Shown: positions 1 to 9,127, counted from the stretch's first letter. The stretch: 64,000 nt of DNA from Conyzicola nivalis_A (GCF_040548875.1 NZ_JBEPSJ010000002.1:434001-498000); one strand, 5' to 3'. Notes: generated by a model not told the origin, from the letters alone. Numbers and translations are program-made.

Positions 1-226
1 ATCTCCCGCGCCACCAGAGCGCGACCGCCTGCACGAGCACGAGCACCACCGCGAGGGCGCTCGGCACCGGGGGCAGGGTCTCCCCCTCGGCGAGGTACCG
101 GCCCGCATCGGAGCGCAGGTAGGCATCGGCGAGGGTTCCGGCCACACCCATGACCGCGACGAGCACGACGGGGGCGACGCGCCAGAGCCGCGACAGGTCG
201 CGGCCCTGGCTCTCGTCGTTGCTCAT
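1..226 (-). CDS. N-terminal fragment of a membrane protein, probably a sensor histidine kinase
   Basis: Only the first 75 codons are in the window; the frame runs off the left edge. The ATG at 226 begins MSNDESQGRDLSRLWRVAPV and is followed by two hydrophobic stretches (about residues 17-31 and 56-70) separated by a short loop, ending in a basic W-W-R-G-R. A short polar N-terminus with paired helices, 37 bp downstream of an ABC-2 exporter, is typical of DesK/NarX-like sensor kinases that govern a linked transporter. The kinase domain itself is not visible, so this is inference from context; a different small membrane protein is possible. Confidence 0.45.
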   Translation of the reverse strand, partial: MSNDESQGRDLSRLWRVAPVVLVAVMGVAGTLADAYLRSDAGRYLAEGETLPPVPSALAVVLVLVQAVALWWRGR

Positions 227-263
227 GGGCTCATTCTGCCCTGACACCGGCGTCCGCGCCCGA

Positions 264-1088
264 TCACAGGTCGCGGCGGCGCAACGCGATGGCGGCGGCC
301 GCCGTCACGATCCCGACGATCGCCGCGAGGGCGGCGAGCGCGAGCAGGGGCTCGAGTGCTGCGTCCCCGGGCGCCGCCATGCCCGCGCGAGCGAGCGACA
401 GCGGCAGGATCTGAGCCCAGACCGGCAGCGAGCCGGTGACCAGCTGCACGAACCCCTGAAGGATCGGTTCGCCCACGAGCACGACGGCGACCACGATGGA
501 CGCAGCGATCTGGCCGCGCAGGAGAACACCGACCGCGAGCCCCAGCAGTGCGAGCAGCACCACGGCGATGACCCCTCTGCCCAGCGAGCTCGCGATCTCC
601 GCGGGCTGCAGGGCCAGCTCGGCGGGCGAGAACGCGACCAGCGAGAGCAGCACTGCGAGGGAGACCGCGGCGAGCGCGACCCCGAGCACCGCGGCCACGA
701 TCGCGGTCGCCGCGACCTTGCCGCCGAGGATCACGGTGCGGGCCGGCCGCGCGAGCGCCGCGCCGAGGATGCCGCCGTGGCGGAAGTCGGTGGTGCCGAC
801 GATCAGGCCCAGGGCGAGTACGGCGATCGTGGCGATGCCGATCGAGCCCGAGGACCCGCTCGCGCCGAGCACGTCGAGGGCCCCGTACTGGAACCCGGTC
901 GAAGAGGTGTCTACCGGCCCCAGCTCGGCGCGCGCCGCCGGCTCGTTCGCGAGGATCGAACCGGCTGCGATGGCCGGCAGCACCGTGACCAGCAGGATCT
1001 GGGTGATCAGCAGGCCGCCCAGGGCCACGGCGAGCGCGACCCAGGTCGAGCCGACAGTGCGCATCTTCATCAGTTCTGCGCGGATCAT
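264..1088 (-). CDS. ABC-2 type transporter permease
   Basis: 274-residue integral membrane protein starting MIRAELMKMRTVGSTW, a start common to ABC-2 permeases of the NatB/YhaP type, where an amphipathic N-terminal helix leads into the first membrane span. About six hydrophobic segments follow, with a large extracytoplasmic loop after the first (residues ~40-75) and a basic C-terminal tail (ALRRRDL). Its ATG at 1088 overlaps the stop of the ATPase gene by one base (TGATG), so the two are translationally coupled and form one exporter. The substrate is not evident; drug, peptide or lipid export are all compatible with the family. Confidence 0.8.
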   Translation of the reverse strand: MIRAELMKMRTVGSTWVALAVALGGLLITQILLVTVLPAIAAGSILANEPAARAELGPVDTSSTGFQYGALDVLGASGSSGSIGIATIAVLALGLIVGTTDFRHGGILGAALARPARTVILGGKVAATAIVAAVLGVALAAVSLAVLLSLVAFSPAELALQPAEIASSLGRGVIAVVLLALLGLAVGVLLRGQIAASIVVAVVLVGEPILQGFVQLVTGSLPVWAQILPLSLARAGMAAPGDAALEPLLALAALAAIVGIVTAAAAIALRRRDL

Positions 1089-1822
1089 CAGCGCACCTCC
1101 GCGTTCTCGGCGGTGAGGTCGAGGTAGTAGGCCTCGAGGTCTCCCCCGTGGTGCACGGTGAGGTCGTCGACCCTGCCGGAGCCGACGACCCTGCCGCGAG
1201 CGACCACCACCACCTCGTCGGCGACCTGGGCCACCTCGGCGAGGATGTGCGACGAGAGCAGAACGGCGCCGCCGCCGGCCGCGAAGCCGCGCAGCATGGT
1301 GCGCAGCCACCGGGTTCCCGCCGGGTCGAGCCCGTTCGCCGGTTCGTCGAGCACCAGCACGCTGGGGTCCCCGACGAGCGCGGTCGCGAGCGCCACACGC
1401 TGGCGCATTCCGAGCGAGTAGGTGCGGATCGCCCTGTCGGCCGACTGGCCGAGACCTGCGTCGTCGAGCAGCGGGTCGACCCGTGCCGCGTCGACGCCCG
1501 CCATGGCCGCGGCGATGCGCAGGTGCTGGCGCGCCGTGCGCCCGGGGTGGAGGCCGCCGGCGTCGAGCACGGCACCGACGGTGCCGACCGGATCGGCGAG
1601 CTGCGCATACGGGCGCCCATGGATGCTCGCCTGGCCGCGGTCGATGGATGCCAGCCCGAGCAGCATCCGCATCGACGTCGTCTTTCCTGCGCCGTTCGGG
1701 CCGAGCAGTCCGAGCACGCGTCCGCGCGCGACGGTGAAGCTCACCTCGTCGACGGCGACCGTGTGCCCGTAGGCCTTGTGCAGTCCGTGGACCGCGATTG
1801 CGGGAGTGTCGTGTGTGTTCAT
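1088..1822 (-). CDS. ABC transporter ATP-binding protein
   Basis: 244-residue ATPase of the CcmA/NatA type that energises the neighbouring ABC-2 permease. Walker A is GPNGAGKT (residues 41-48), Walker B is VLVLDEP (about 155-161), and the signature motif is the degenerate YSLGMRQR (about 135-142), normal for this subfamily. An in-frame GTG/ATG extension reaches 1855, but the ATG at 1822 (MNTHDTPAIAVHGLHKAYG) gives the usual family length and the preferred start. The pair with the downstream probable kinase gene suggests a stress-responsive export module, for instance against cell-envelope antibiotics, though nothing in the sequence defines the substrate. Confidence 0.88.
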   Translation of the reverse strand: MNTHDTPAIAVHGLHKAYGHTVAVDEVSFTVARGRVLGLLGPNGAGKTTSMRMLLGLASIDRGQASIHGRPYAQLADPVGTVGAVLDAGGLHPGRTARQHLRIAAAMAGVDAARVDPLLDDAGLGQSADRAIRTYSLGMRQRVALATALVGDPSVLVLDEPANGLDPAGTRWLRTMLRGFAAGGGAVLLSSHILAEVAQVADEVVVVARGRVVGSGRVDDLTVHHGGDLEAYYLDLTAENAEVR

Positions 1823-1921
1823 GTTTCCAGCGTGGATGTCGCGGGGCCGCAGCACCCCCGCCGCAGGTCGAGTCCTCGTCCCGTCCGTTTGGGTGAACGT
1901 GACCGTGGGAAGAACGCGGAA

Positions 1922-1949
1922 GGGGACGCCACCCGAAGGCGGCGTCCCC
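1922..1949 (-). terminator. Hairpin after the serine hydrolase gene
   Basis: A nine-base perfect stem (GGGGACGCC with GGCGTCCCC, ten-base loop) begins 20 bp beyond the stop codon of the minus-strand serine hydrolase gene. No clear U-tract follows, as is common in high-GC actinobacteria, so a terminator role is inferred from position and stability. Confidence 0.5.
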
Positions 1950-1969
1950 GTGCGCGGGCGAATCGCGCG

Positions 1970-3193
1970 TCACTTCTCGCAGAACGCGGCATCCACCGTC
2001 TCGGTCACGGATGTGTAGGCCCCCATGAGCCGCTCTTCGTCGTCGACGTCGATGAATCCCCACGGCAGCGAGGTCACAGCGACGGTGAACGCGGTTCCGT
2101 CGGCGGAGACGCCGTTGCGGGTCTCGAAGCCGTGGATGTCGCCGCCGTGTCCCCACACGACACCGCCGCAGCTCAGCGGGTAGCTCTGTAGTCCGAGTCC
2201 ATACTCGGATCCCGGCCACAGCTCGTCCTCGCTCGGCACGCTCGTCTGCATCTCGGCCATCGTCGCCTCGTCGAGGAGGCGGCCGTCGAGCACCGCACGC
2301 ATGAACTCGTTCAGGTCGCTCGGGGTGGCGATCATCTGCCCGGCTGCCCAGCCCCACGAGGGGTCGAGCCGGGTCGCGTCGAACTGCTCGCCCTCGGAGT
2401 CGACGTGGTAGCCGGAGGGGTGCTCGCCCCGGAATCCCTGCTCGCCGACGGTCGGGAAGTAGGTGTGCTCGAGGTGGAGCGGCTCGATGATGCGGCTGGT
2501 GATCTCCTCGAAGATCGGGCGCTGCGTCAGCTTCTCGATGAGCAGGCCGAGAAGCACGTAGTTGGTGTTGCTGTACTCCCAGCGCTCTCCCGGCGCGAAG
2601 TGCGCGGGCTGGGCGAGCGCCAGGTCGATGAGGTCGCGCGGCGACATGTAGGCGTGCTGGATCTTCTCGAGCGCGATGGCGATGCCGGTCGTGTACTCGG
2701 GGAGACCGCTGGTGTGCTGGAGCAGCTGCCGCACGGTGATCGCGGAGCCGTCGATGCCCTCCCCTCGCACGAGGCCGGGCAGGTACGACTCGACGGGGGT
2801 GTCGAGCTGCACGAGGCCCTCTTCGACCAGCTGCAGCACGACGACCGCCGTGTAGGTCTTCGTGTTGCTCCCGATCCTCACCTCGCCGTCGACGGGCACC
2901 TCGGAGCCGGTCGCGATGTCGCCGACGCCAGCGACGTAGTCGTCGTGCTCCCCGTCGGGATGGGTGACGGAGGCCAGTGCCGCGGGGAAGCCGAGATCGA
3001 CGAGGCCGTCGAGCCGCTCCTGCACGACGGTGCCCGTGGCGGAGTTGCTGGGGAGTACCGCGCCTGCGCCCCACCAGGCGCCGGCGACGAGCGCGCCGGC
3101 GGCGACGAGGCTCGTCGCCGTCGTGACGACGACGCGCTTGCGAGACTGCTTCGGACGGTTGACTGGGGTTGGGGTTCCTGTGTCTGTGGTCAT
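1970..3193 (-). CDS. Serine hydrolase, class C beta-lactamase / DD-peptidase (S12) family
   Basis: 407-residue protein with a basic N-terminus and one hydrophobic segment (residues ~21-48), so it is membrane-anchored or secreted. The penicillin-recognising fold is shown by S-N-T-K (catalytic Ser109, Lys112), Y-S-N (207-209) and H-G-G (349-351), the last replacing KTG as in esterase or D-aminopeptidase members of family S12. Likely activities are D-alanyl-D-alanine carboxypeptidase or esterase acting on the envelope; true beta-lactamase activity cannot be told from sequence. It stands alone between two hairpins. The ATG at 3193 is favoured because it gives a clean N-in membrane anchor. Confidence 0.82.
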   Translation of the reverse strand: MTTDTGTPTPVNRPKQSRKRVVVTTATSLVAAGALVAGAWWGAGAVLPSNSATGTVVQERLDGLVDLGFPAALASVTHPDGEHDDYVAGVGDIATGSEVPVDGEVRIGSNTKTYTAVVVLQLVEEGLVQLDTPVESYLPGLVRGEGIDGSAITVRQLLQHTSGLPEYTTGIAIALEKIQHAYMSPRDLIDLALAQPAHFAPGERWEYSNTNYVLLGLLIEKLTQRPIFEEITSRIIEPLHLEHTYFPTVGEQGFRGEHPSGYHVDSEGEQFDATRLDPSWGWAAGQMIATPSDLNEFMRAVLDGRLLDEATMAEMQTSVPSEDELWPGSEYGLGLQSYPLSCGGVVWGHGGDIHGFETRNGVSADGTAFTVAVTSLPWGFIDVDDEERLMGAYTSVTETVDAAFCEK

Positions 3194-3279
3194 GAAAACA
3201 AGCCTTGCCGCGACACCCTGTCACCGCCCCGGCCGCGCGAACGGGATGCGGCCTCGACTTGAGGAGGGGGTGACGCCGA

Positions 3280-3309
3280 CGAGGCCCCGGGCAATCGCCC
3301 GAGGCCTCG
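3280..3309 (-). terminator. Hairpin after the large GH5 gene
   Basis: A GC-rich stem (CGAGGCCCCGGGC pairing with GCCCGAGGCCTCG, one mismatch, loop AATC) starts 12 bp after the stop codon of the GH5 gene. It lacks a U-run; terminator function is inferred from location. Confidence 0.55.
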
Positions 3310-3320
3310 CCGACGGACCG

Positions 3321-6158
3321 CTAGTACGAGGAGTAGACCGTCACCTCGTCGATCGACCACCACTGCGGGGCGGCGCCGGTCTGGGTGATCCGGATGTACC
3401 GTGCCGAGGTCGGCGTGATGGAGATCGGCCGCTTCCACCCGTACGCGATCCCCGTGGCGGCCGTCGTCCAGTTCGTGCCGTCGGTCGAGGTCTGCAGGTC
3501 GAAGCCGCGTGGGTAGTCCCAGGTCGAACCCGACGGCGTCTGCACGGTGACCATCGCGACGGTCCTGTTCGCACCCATGTCGATGCGATACCACTCGCCG
3601 CCCGTCATCGCCTGGCCGCTGCTCCACGACGCGGAGTTCACGCCGTCGATGCCGCCGGCCGCCGACGTGCCGGGCGCCGTCGACGACGCCGTCGCCGTCC
3701 AGCCGGAGTGGGCGACGGCCACCGGCGCGAACGTGGCCGAGCCGCCCGCGTACTTCGCCAGCGTCGCGACGAACCGCGTGTTCTGGGTGAAGTTGGCGGT
3801 TCCGAACCTGCCGACCTTTGCGACGAACGTGGCCGAGTTGTCGCTGTTGATGATGGGCACGGGGTTCGGGTTGTTGAAGTACATCCCCCAGTAGGCGAAT
3901 CCGTCGTTCGCCGACCCCTTCACCTTGTAGGTCCACGCCGACCACGAGACGTTCTGCGCGTTGAGCCCCGCCATAAACCGCGACCACACGTCGTCGTTGT
4001 AGTAGAGCGAGTACTCGCCGTACAGAATGGGGACGCCGGGGTTCGAGAGCTTCGCCGGCAGCCCGGCGAGCTCGTTGGTCACCAACTGGTTCTGAGCCGT
4101 CCAGTCCTTCGAGTTGGGCATGTCGTACGGGTGATACTCGTACACGACATTCGTCCATCCGTAGGTCGACGGCGCCGCGATCGAGTTCAGGCCGAAGAAC
4201 GCACCGAGGAAGATCGTGTGGTCGGGATCGATGGCGCGCACCGCGTCATACAGCCGGTCGTAGTAGTCGCTCTTCTGGGCCACGTCGTCGGCGTCTTCTC
4301 CGTAGTCGATGAGGGGCTCGTTGATGAGGTCGTAGCCGGCGACTCCGGGATTACCCTCATAACGGGTCGCGATCGCCTGCCAGATGTCCTCGGTCCAGTC
4401 CTGGTACGCGGCGTTGCCCCAGAAGCCGTTGGGGTTCGGCCCGATCCGGCCACAGCTGCCCCACGGGCATCCGCCGCCGGGAACGGTGTGCAGGTCGATC
4501 AGCACGTACATGCCCCGTGCCGACGCCTCATTGATCACCCAGTCGATCTTCGTCCAGGGGTTCGACTTCCACGTGCCGTCGACGTTGAGGAAGGTGTTCC
4601 AGCCGATGGGCACCCGGATGAAGTTCATCCCCGTCGCGGCGATCTTGTCGAGGTCGGAGGCCGTCAGCCAGGCGTCCTGGTGGGCGTTGATCACCGTCTG
4701 CGCTCCTGCGGCACCGAATCGCGATGTCAGCGTGTTGTTCAACGAGTAGTCGTCGTTGTAGAGCCCGGCCGTCAGCTCGCCGACCGACCACCATTGAGCG
4801 GATGTCCCGGTCTGCACGATGCGGAAGTACCGCGCCGCCTGCGCGACGAAGTGGATCGTCGTCGCCTTGCGGGTTCCTGCTCCCGATGCGACCGTCGTCC
4901 AGGTCGAACCGTTCTTCGAGAGCTGGAGGTTGTATCCGCGCGGGAAGTCCTGCTCGTCTGTGGAGTTCTTCGCGGTGTCGGTGGTCACGTTGTTCATCGT
5001 GATGAGCGCGCCCATGTCGACGCTGAGCGTCTGCCCGTTCGTCTGGGCGGCGCCGGTGGTCCAGCGGGTGCCCGTCGAGTTGTCGACGACGCTCGCCGGT
5101 GCTGCACCGACGGACGAGGTGACGACCCAGCCGCCACGGTCGAGGTTGTTGCCCGAGGAGATCGCTATCTCGGCGATGGACCACCACTGGGCGGCCGTGC
5201 CGTTGGAGGCGATGCGCAGGTAGCGCCCGCCCTTAGCGCCCTGGAAGTCGGCCTGGATCACCCGGTTGGTTCCCGAACCGCTGGCCACGTGGGTGAAGTT
5301 GACGTTGTCGTAGGAGGTGTAGACGTCCCAGATGCGCGGGAAGTCGTTGGGCGCTGCGGCCCCGGAGTCGAACAGCACCTTGTCCATGTCGACGTTGCGT
5401 CCGAGATCGATCGTGTAGGTCTGGCCGGGCGCCTGCGCGGCTCCGCTCTGCCATGCGGTCGCGACGTCGCCGTCGAGCGCCAGCCCGGGGGTGGTTCCGC
5501 CTGCGGTGGCCGACGCGGTGGCCGTGTGCGGCCCGTTGAAGAGCACGGGGTCGTTGAAGAGGTTGATCTCGCCCACCGACCAGAGGGCGCCGGCCGTGGC
5601 GGTCTGCGACACGCGCACGTAGCGCGCGACCTGCGGGCTGAACTTGGCGGTCGTCACGCCGTCGACGCCGGGCTGGCTGCTCGCGCTCCTCCAGGTGACG
5701 GCGTCGCTGGATGTCTCGATGGTGATCGTGCGCGGATACTGGCCGGCGTTGTTGGTGTTGTCGACGGAGAGGCGGTTGAACAGTGTCGGGGCGCCCAGGT
5801 CGAGCCGGATCCACTCCGCCCCGGTCTGGTTGGAATTGGTGGTCCACCGCGTGGTGGCCGCGCCGTCGAGGGCGGCGCTCGGGGTGCCGGCCGACGCCGT
5901 CGCGGCCCAGCCGCTGCGATCCGCGGCGAACTCGCCGAGCGGCGACATCCAGTCCTCCTGGGTGAGCCACCCTCCGACGTTGGTTCCGCGCAGATTGACC
6001 GTCGCGCCGGTTCCCGATCCCTTCTTGAGCACCGATCCGCTGGCCTTGATGAAGTCGGTCGCGGTGATCGCCGCGGCCTCCGCCTCGAGGGGTGGGGTTG
6101 CGAACGTCGTCACCAACGCCGCCGCGACGAACGTCGCCACTATCATCCTATTCTTCAT
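3321..6158 (-). CDS. Secreted GH5 glycosidase with three discoidin-type domains inserted in the catalytic domain and one at the C-terminus
   Basis: 945 residues with a signal peptide (about 1-30, A-E-A-A-A region). The GH5 fold opens at ATVNLRGTNVGGWLTQEDW (53-70), is interrupted by three F5/8 type C (CBM32-like) domains at roughly 78-203, 204-335 and 338-466, each ending in an L/QWWS-(V/I)-(G/A)-E motif, and resumes at about 470-805. The acid/base is Glu614 (LINEP) and the nucleophile Glu715 (LYGEY). A fourth discoidin domain closes the protein (812-945). The family cleaves beta-1,3/1,4/1,6-glucans; exo-beta-glucanase-like members share the N-L-x-G-W-L start. It is the last gene of the beta-glucan locus, with its own 159-bp leader. 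Substrate is inferred from the neighbouring beta-glucosidase and transporter. Confidence 0.85.
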   Translation of the reverse strand: MKNRMIVATFVAAALVTTFATPPLEAEAAAITATDFIKASGSVLKKGSGTGATVNLRGTNVGGWLTQEDWMSPLGEFAADRSGWAATASAGTPSAALDGAATTRWTTNSNQTGAEWIRLDLGAPTLFNRLSVDNTNNAGQYPRTITIETSSDAVTWRSASSQPGVDGVTTAKFSPQVARYVRVSQTATAGALWSVGEINLFNDPVLFNGPHTATASATAGGTTPGLALDGDVATAWQSGAAQAPGQTYTIDLGRNVDMDKVLFDSGAAAPNDFPRIWDVYTSYDNVNFTHVASGSGTNRVIQADFQGAKGGRYLRIASNGTAAQWWSIAEIAISSGNNLDRGGWVVTSSVGAAPASVVDNSTGTRWTTGAAQTNGQTLSVDMGALITMNNVTTDTAKNSTDEQDFPRGYNLQLSKNGSTWTTVASGAGTRKATTIHFVAQAARYFRIVQTGTSAQWWSVGELTAGLYNDDYSLNNTLTSRFGAAGAQTVINAHQDAWLTASDLDKIAATGMNFIRVPIGWNTFLNVDGTWKSNPWTKIDWVINEASARGMYVLIDLHTVPGGGCPWGSCGRIGPNPNGFWGNAAYQDWTEDIWQAIATRYEGNPGVAGYDLINEPLIDYGEDADDVAQKSDYYDRLYDAVRAIDPDHTIFLGAFFGLNSIAAPSTYGWTNVVYEYHPYDMPNSKDWTAQNQLVTNELAGLPAKLSNPGVPILYGEYSLYYNDDVWSRFMAGLNAQNVSWSAWTYKVKGSANDGFAYWGMYFNNPNPVPIINSDNSATFVAKVGRFGTANFTQNTRFVATLAKYAGGSATFAPVAVAHSGWTATASSTAPGTSAAGGIDGVNSASWSSGQAMTGGEWYRIDMGANRTVAMVTVQTPSGSTWDYPRGFDLQTSTDGTNWTTAATGIAYGWKRPISITPTSARYIRITQTGAAPQWWSIDEVTVYSSY

Positions 6159-6253
6159 GATCCTCCTTGACCACTACCAAGCGCTGTCGGGAACTCGCGC
6201 GCGGACGCTCGTCCACGGCCATAGCCTCCCAGAGAGCCGTCGCTTTGTCCACT

Positions 6254-6276
6254 GTTTAAAATAAGTCGTGAATAAA
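6254..6276 (-). promoter_or_regulatory. AT-rich candidate ROK operator upstream of the large GH5
   Basis: A sharply AT-rich island in otherwise GC-rich DNA; read on the minus strand it contains CTTATTTTAAACAG. It shares the ACTTATTT/TTATTT half-site with the palindrome upstream of the GH1 gene, so it may be a second site for the locus's ROK repressor. The second half-site is weak. Confidence 0.35.
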
Positions 6277-6317
6277 GCGGATGCGACGCCTCGTCGGCGC
6301 ACGCGGATGTGGCGGAG

Positions 6318-7544
6318 TCAGGCGCTGATGTGCGTTCCGCGCGGTTGGTTGACCACCGCGTTGAGGGGCAGGATCGCGGCGCCGAGCGCGACGGTGTCTC
6401 CGCCGAAACGACTCGCGGAGAGCTCGAACTGGGAGCCGGGCCGGTCGAGCGCCTCGGCTCTGATCGCGGACTCGATGCGCGGGGCGAGCGACTCCATCAG
6501 CCGCAGCCCGACCCAGCCGCCGATGATCACGCGTTCGGGGTTGGTGAGGTTGACGAGTCCGCCGAGCGCGGAGCCCAGCACTGCGACGAGTTCCTCGACG
6601 ACCGCGGAGGCGACGGTGTCGCCTGCGGCGTCGGCGGCGAGCAGATCGCCCACGGCACGCCAGCCGCTGCCGTCGAAATCGCCACCGGCCTCGCGCCACG
6701 CCTCGAGGATCGAGTCGGCCCCGAGGTAGGCCTCGACGCATCCGCGCTTGCCGCATCGGCACAGTCGCCCGCCGTGGACGATCCTGACGTGCCCCCACTC
6801 GCCCGCGCTGCTCCTGGATCCGTGTGCGAGCTGCCCGTCAGAGATGATGCCGAGACCGACACCGCGGCCCATCAGCACCACCAGGGCCTCGCCGACCCCG
6901 CGGGCCGCCCCGTCCCACAGCTCCGCCATCGCCTGCGTCTTGGCCCCGTTCTCCGCGAAGATCGGGATGTCGTGCGAGACCAGCTCCGTGACCGCGACGG
7001 CCGGCCACCCCTGGCTCTGGGCGTAGAGGATCTGTCGGCCCGAGTCGTCCGTCTCGACGATGCCCGGCAGGCCCAGACCGAGGCCCACCATCCTGTGCCA
7101 TGCCTCGGGATTGCGTTCGCGGAGCGCAGCGAGCGCCTCGTCGAGGTCGCGACCGATGGCGTCCACGGGCTCGCCCTCGCGTCCGCCGCGGAACTCTATG
7201 TCGATGCGTTTCATCGAGAGGTCGAACAGTTCCACTGCGACGCCGCGCTCGCCGACGTCGGCGCCCAGCAGGTAGGCGCCTGCGGGGTTGGGCTCGATGA
7301 GGGTCGTCGGCCGCCCGCCGCTCGACGCGACGGTGCCGGCCTCGAGAACCAGGCCCTCGGCGATGAGCTCGGTAACCAGGTTGGTCACCGATGCGACCGA
7401 CAGCCCGGACTCGCGGGCGAGCTCGGCACGTGTCGTGGATCCGGCGAGGATGATGCTTCGCAGCGCCTGCGAGCGGTTGCGCTGGCGTACGTCGCTCACC
7501 GTTGCGGGCGCTGAGGTTCCGGCGGCAGCGGATCGCGTGGTCAT
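6318..7544 (-). CDS. ROK-family transcriptional repressor of the beta-glucoside locus
   Basis: 408 residues: an N-terminal winged helix (about 20-85, TRAELARESGLSVASVTNLV) followed by a sugar-kinase-like ROK domain. The ROK zinc motif is intact (CRCGKRGCVE), and G-G-x-x-G-E-x-G-H-type residues precede it. Such proteins (NagC/XylR-like) bind AT-rich operators and release them on binding a sugar. The ATG at 7544 was chosen because the in-frame extension upstream lies inside the preceding GH5 gene; the GH5 stop is 14 bp upstream, so the repressor is the penultimate gene of the operon. The inducer is probably glucose, a beta-glucoside or its phosphate. A short palindrome, GGTTCCAGAACC, touches the start codon. 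Confidence 0.85.
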   Translation of the reverse strand: MTTRSAAAGTSAPATVSDVRQRNRSQALRSIILAGSTTRAELARESGLSVASVTNLVTELIAEGLVLEAGTVASSGGRPTTLIEPNPAGAYLLGADVGERGVAVELFDLSMKRIDIEFRGGREGEPVDAIGRDLDEALAALRERNPEAWHRMVGLGLGLPGIVETDDSGRQILYAQSQGWPAVAVTELVSHDIPIFAENGAKTQAMAELWDGAARGVGEALVVLMGRGVGLGIISDGQLAHGSRSSAGEWGHVRIVHGGRLCRCGKRGCVEAYLGADSILEAWREAGGDFDGSGWRAVGDLLAADAAGDTVASAVVEELVAVLGSALGGLVNLTNPERVIIGGWVGLRLMESLAPRIESAIRAEALDRPGSQFELSASRFGGDTVALGAAILPLNAVVNQPRGTHISA

Positions 7545-7558
7545 GGTTCCAGAACCTA

Positions 7559-9124
7559 TCAAGTTCTCGGGCTCCCCATCACCAGCCGCGAGAACGTCGA
7601 CTCCGCCGTCGCGACCACGCGGATCCCGCGTTCGCTCTGCTCCACTCTCGTGGTCGCCGCGGCTCCGATCACACGCACGTCGGCGGCATCGACATCGGTC
7701 ATCTCGAACTCGAGCCAGTCCCCCGCCTCGAGCGTGACGACCAGCTGCTCGTCGCTCGTGTACGGCCTCCCGTCGGTCTGTTCGAACGGGTTGGCCGGGT
7801 GGTCGCCGGGCGACGCCCACGCCAGGACGACGGCGTCGGACTCCCGGATGCCGTCGATCGTCGCCGCAGACGCGGACGAGTATGACTCCTCCGGTCCGCG
7901 CATCCCGAAACCCCACGCCGGCACGACGATCGGATGCTCGGCGAGCAGGGCGGCGACGACGTCGGGATTCCACCCGCTCGCATCGAGCGACATGTTCGCG
8001 AGCAGTCCGTCGAAGATGCTGGCGGCGTCGGCCACCTCGATCCGCGGGTCCGACGCGGCAGCGACGACGCTGTCCCATCCCTCGGGCGTCTCGATGGAGA
8101 CGGGAGACGTGGCGGTCTCCACCTTCTTCCACGGCCAGAAGTTCCAGCCGATGTCGTGCGACTCGTAGAGCCTGAACGCCGTGTACAGCCACTCGAGGGT
8201 GTTCTCGCCGCCCTCACCCATGTAGATCGGCAGCCCCAGCCGGTCTCGGACGTCGAGGAACTGCGCGATGCTCTCGGTGTCGGGCGACGACCAGTACTTG
8301 TGGAACTGGAGCAGGGAGTTCTCGTCCCAGACCTCGGTGAAGATGCTCCAGTTGGTCGCCCAGTGCGAACCCTCGTAGACGATCAGGTGGCTCGCGTCCT
8401 GCTCCCGGATGACCGCGGTGATGTCCTTGTACAGCTGCGCGAGCTCGTCGCCGTAGACGTGCTGCCACTCGTTCGGCAGCGGTTCGTTGAGCAGGTCGTA
8501 GCCGAGCACCACCGTCTCGTCGGCGTAGGTGCGAGCGAGGTCGCGCCACAGACGGATGGTGAGCGACCGGTACTCCTCGGCCATGAAGAGCTCGGGCTTG
8601 TTGTTCGGCGAGTCGTCGATGTTGGTGCCTGTCTGCCCTCCTGGAGCACCGTGCAGGTCGAGCAGCACCCACAGCCGGTGCTCTCGGCACCAGGCGATGA
8701 GCCGGTCGATCATGGCGTAGCCGCTCGCGCGGGGCGAGCCGTCGTCGTTCTGGATCAGCCGCGAATTGATGGGGAGCCGCACGTGGTCGAAACCGCTCGC
8801 TGCGATCCGCTCGATGTCGGCCTCGGTGATGTATCCCGCGTAGAACGACTCCCAGAAACGGAGCGCGGCGGCTTCCCCCAGCAGACGAGTGGTCAACGCC
8901 TCGATCTGGCGCGGCGACTCCGCGCCCTGCCCGAACTTCCACATGTAGCCCTCTGGCAGCATCCAGTTGCCGAGCCCGACCCCGCGCAGCAGCAGTTCGC
9001 GGCCCGACCCGTCGAACAACCGGGCGTCGCGGGCGTGCACGAAGCCGTCGAAGGAGGCGGGACGGCGGTGGAAGGTCGGCGCGGCTGCGACGGGGGAAGC
9101 GGTGAACACGGTGGCTGACTCCAT
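7559..9124 (-). CDS. Cytoplasmic GH5 family glycosidase (probable exo-beta-glucosidase)
   Basis: 521 residues without a signal peptide, so it should act on imported oligosaccharides. The GH5 start is ELLLRGVGLGNWMLPEGY (about 43-60); the acid/base is Glu214 (LLNEP) and the nucleophile Glu304 (YMGEGGENTLEW). A beta-sandwich-like C-terminal part (about 400-521) follows. Members of this type hydrolyse beta-1,3- or beta-1,6-linked gluco-oligosaccharides. Its ATG is 3 bp after the stop of the permease, so the gene is in the transporter operon, between the permeases and the ROK regulator. The linkage specificity cannot be decided from sequence alone. Confidence 0.83.
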   Translation of the reverse strand: MESATVFTASPVAAAPTFHRRPASFDGFVHARDARLFDGSGRELLLRGVGLGNWMLPEGYMWKFGQGAESPRQIEALTTRLLGEAAALRFWESFYAGYITEADIERIAASGFDHVRLPINSRLIQNDDGSPRASGYAMIDRLIAWCREHRLWVLLDLHGAPGGQTGTNIDDSPNNKPELFMAEEYRSLTIRLWRDLARTYADETVVLGYDLLNEPLPNEWQHVYGDELAQLYKDITAVIREQDASHLIVYEGSHWATNWSIFTEVWDENSLLQFHKYWSSPDTESIAQFLDVRDRLGLPIYMGEGGENTLEWLYTAFRLYESHDIGWNFWPWKKVETATSPVSIETPEGWDSVVAAASDPRIEVADAASIFDGLLANMSLDASGWNPDVVAALLAEHPIVVPAWGFGMRGPEESYSSASAATIDGIRESDAVVLAWASPGDHPANPFEQTDGRPYTSDEQLVVTLEAGDWLEFEMTDVDAADVRVIGAAATTRVEQSERGIRVVATAESTFSRLVMGSPRT

Positions 9125-9127
9125 TGG

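Noticed and set aside
1970..3193. Calling the serine hydrolase an AmpC beta-lactamase
   Set aside because: The third motif is H-G-G, not K-T-G, and the protein is membrane-anchored; general S12 hydrolase is the safer name.
2964..6170. Open reading frame of over 1000 codons on the plus strand opposite the GH5 gene
   Set aside because: Arg/Gly/Asp-rich translation without any domain, antisense to a gene with intact catalytic motifs; typical of high-GC mirror frames.
7545..7556. GGTTCCAGAACC palindrome next to the ROK start as an IclR or ROK operator
   Set aside because: Arms and spacing (5-2-5) differ from the IclR set and it is not AT-rich like ROK sites; within an operon, so probably chance.
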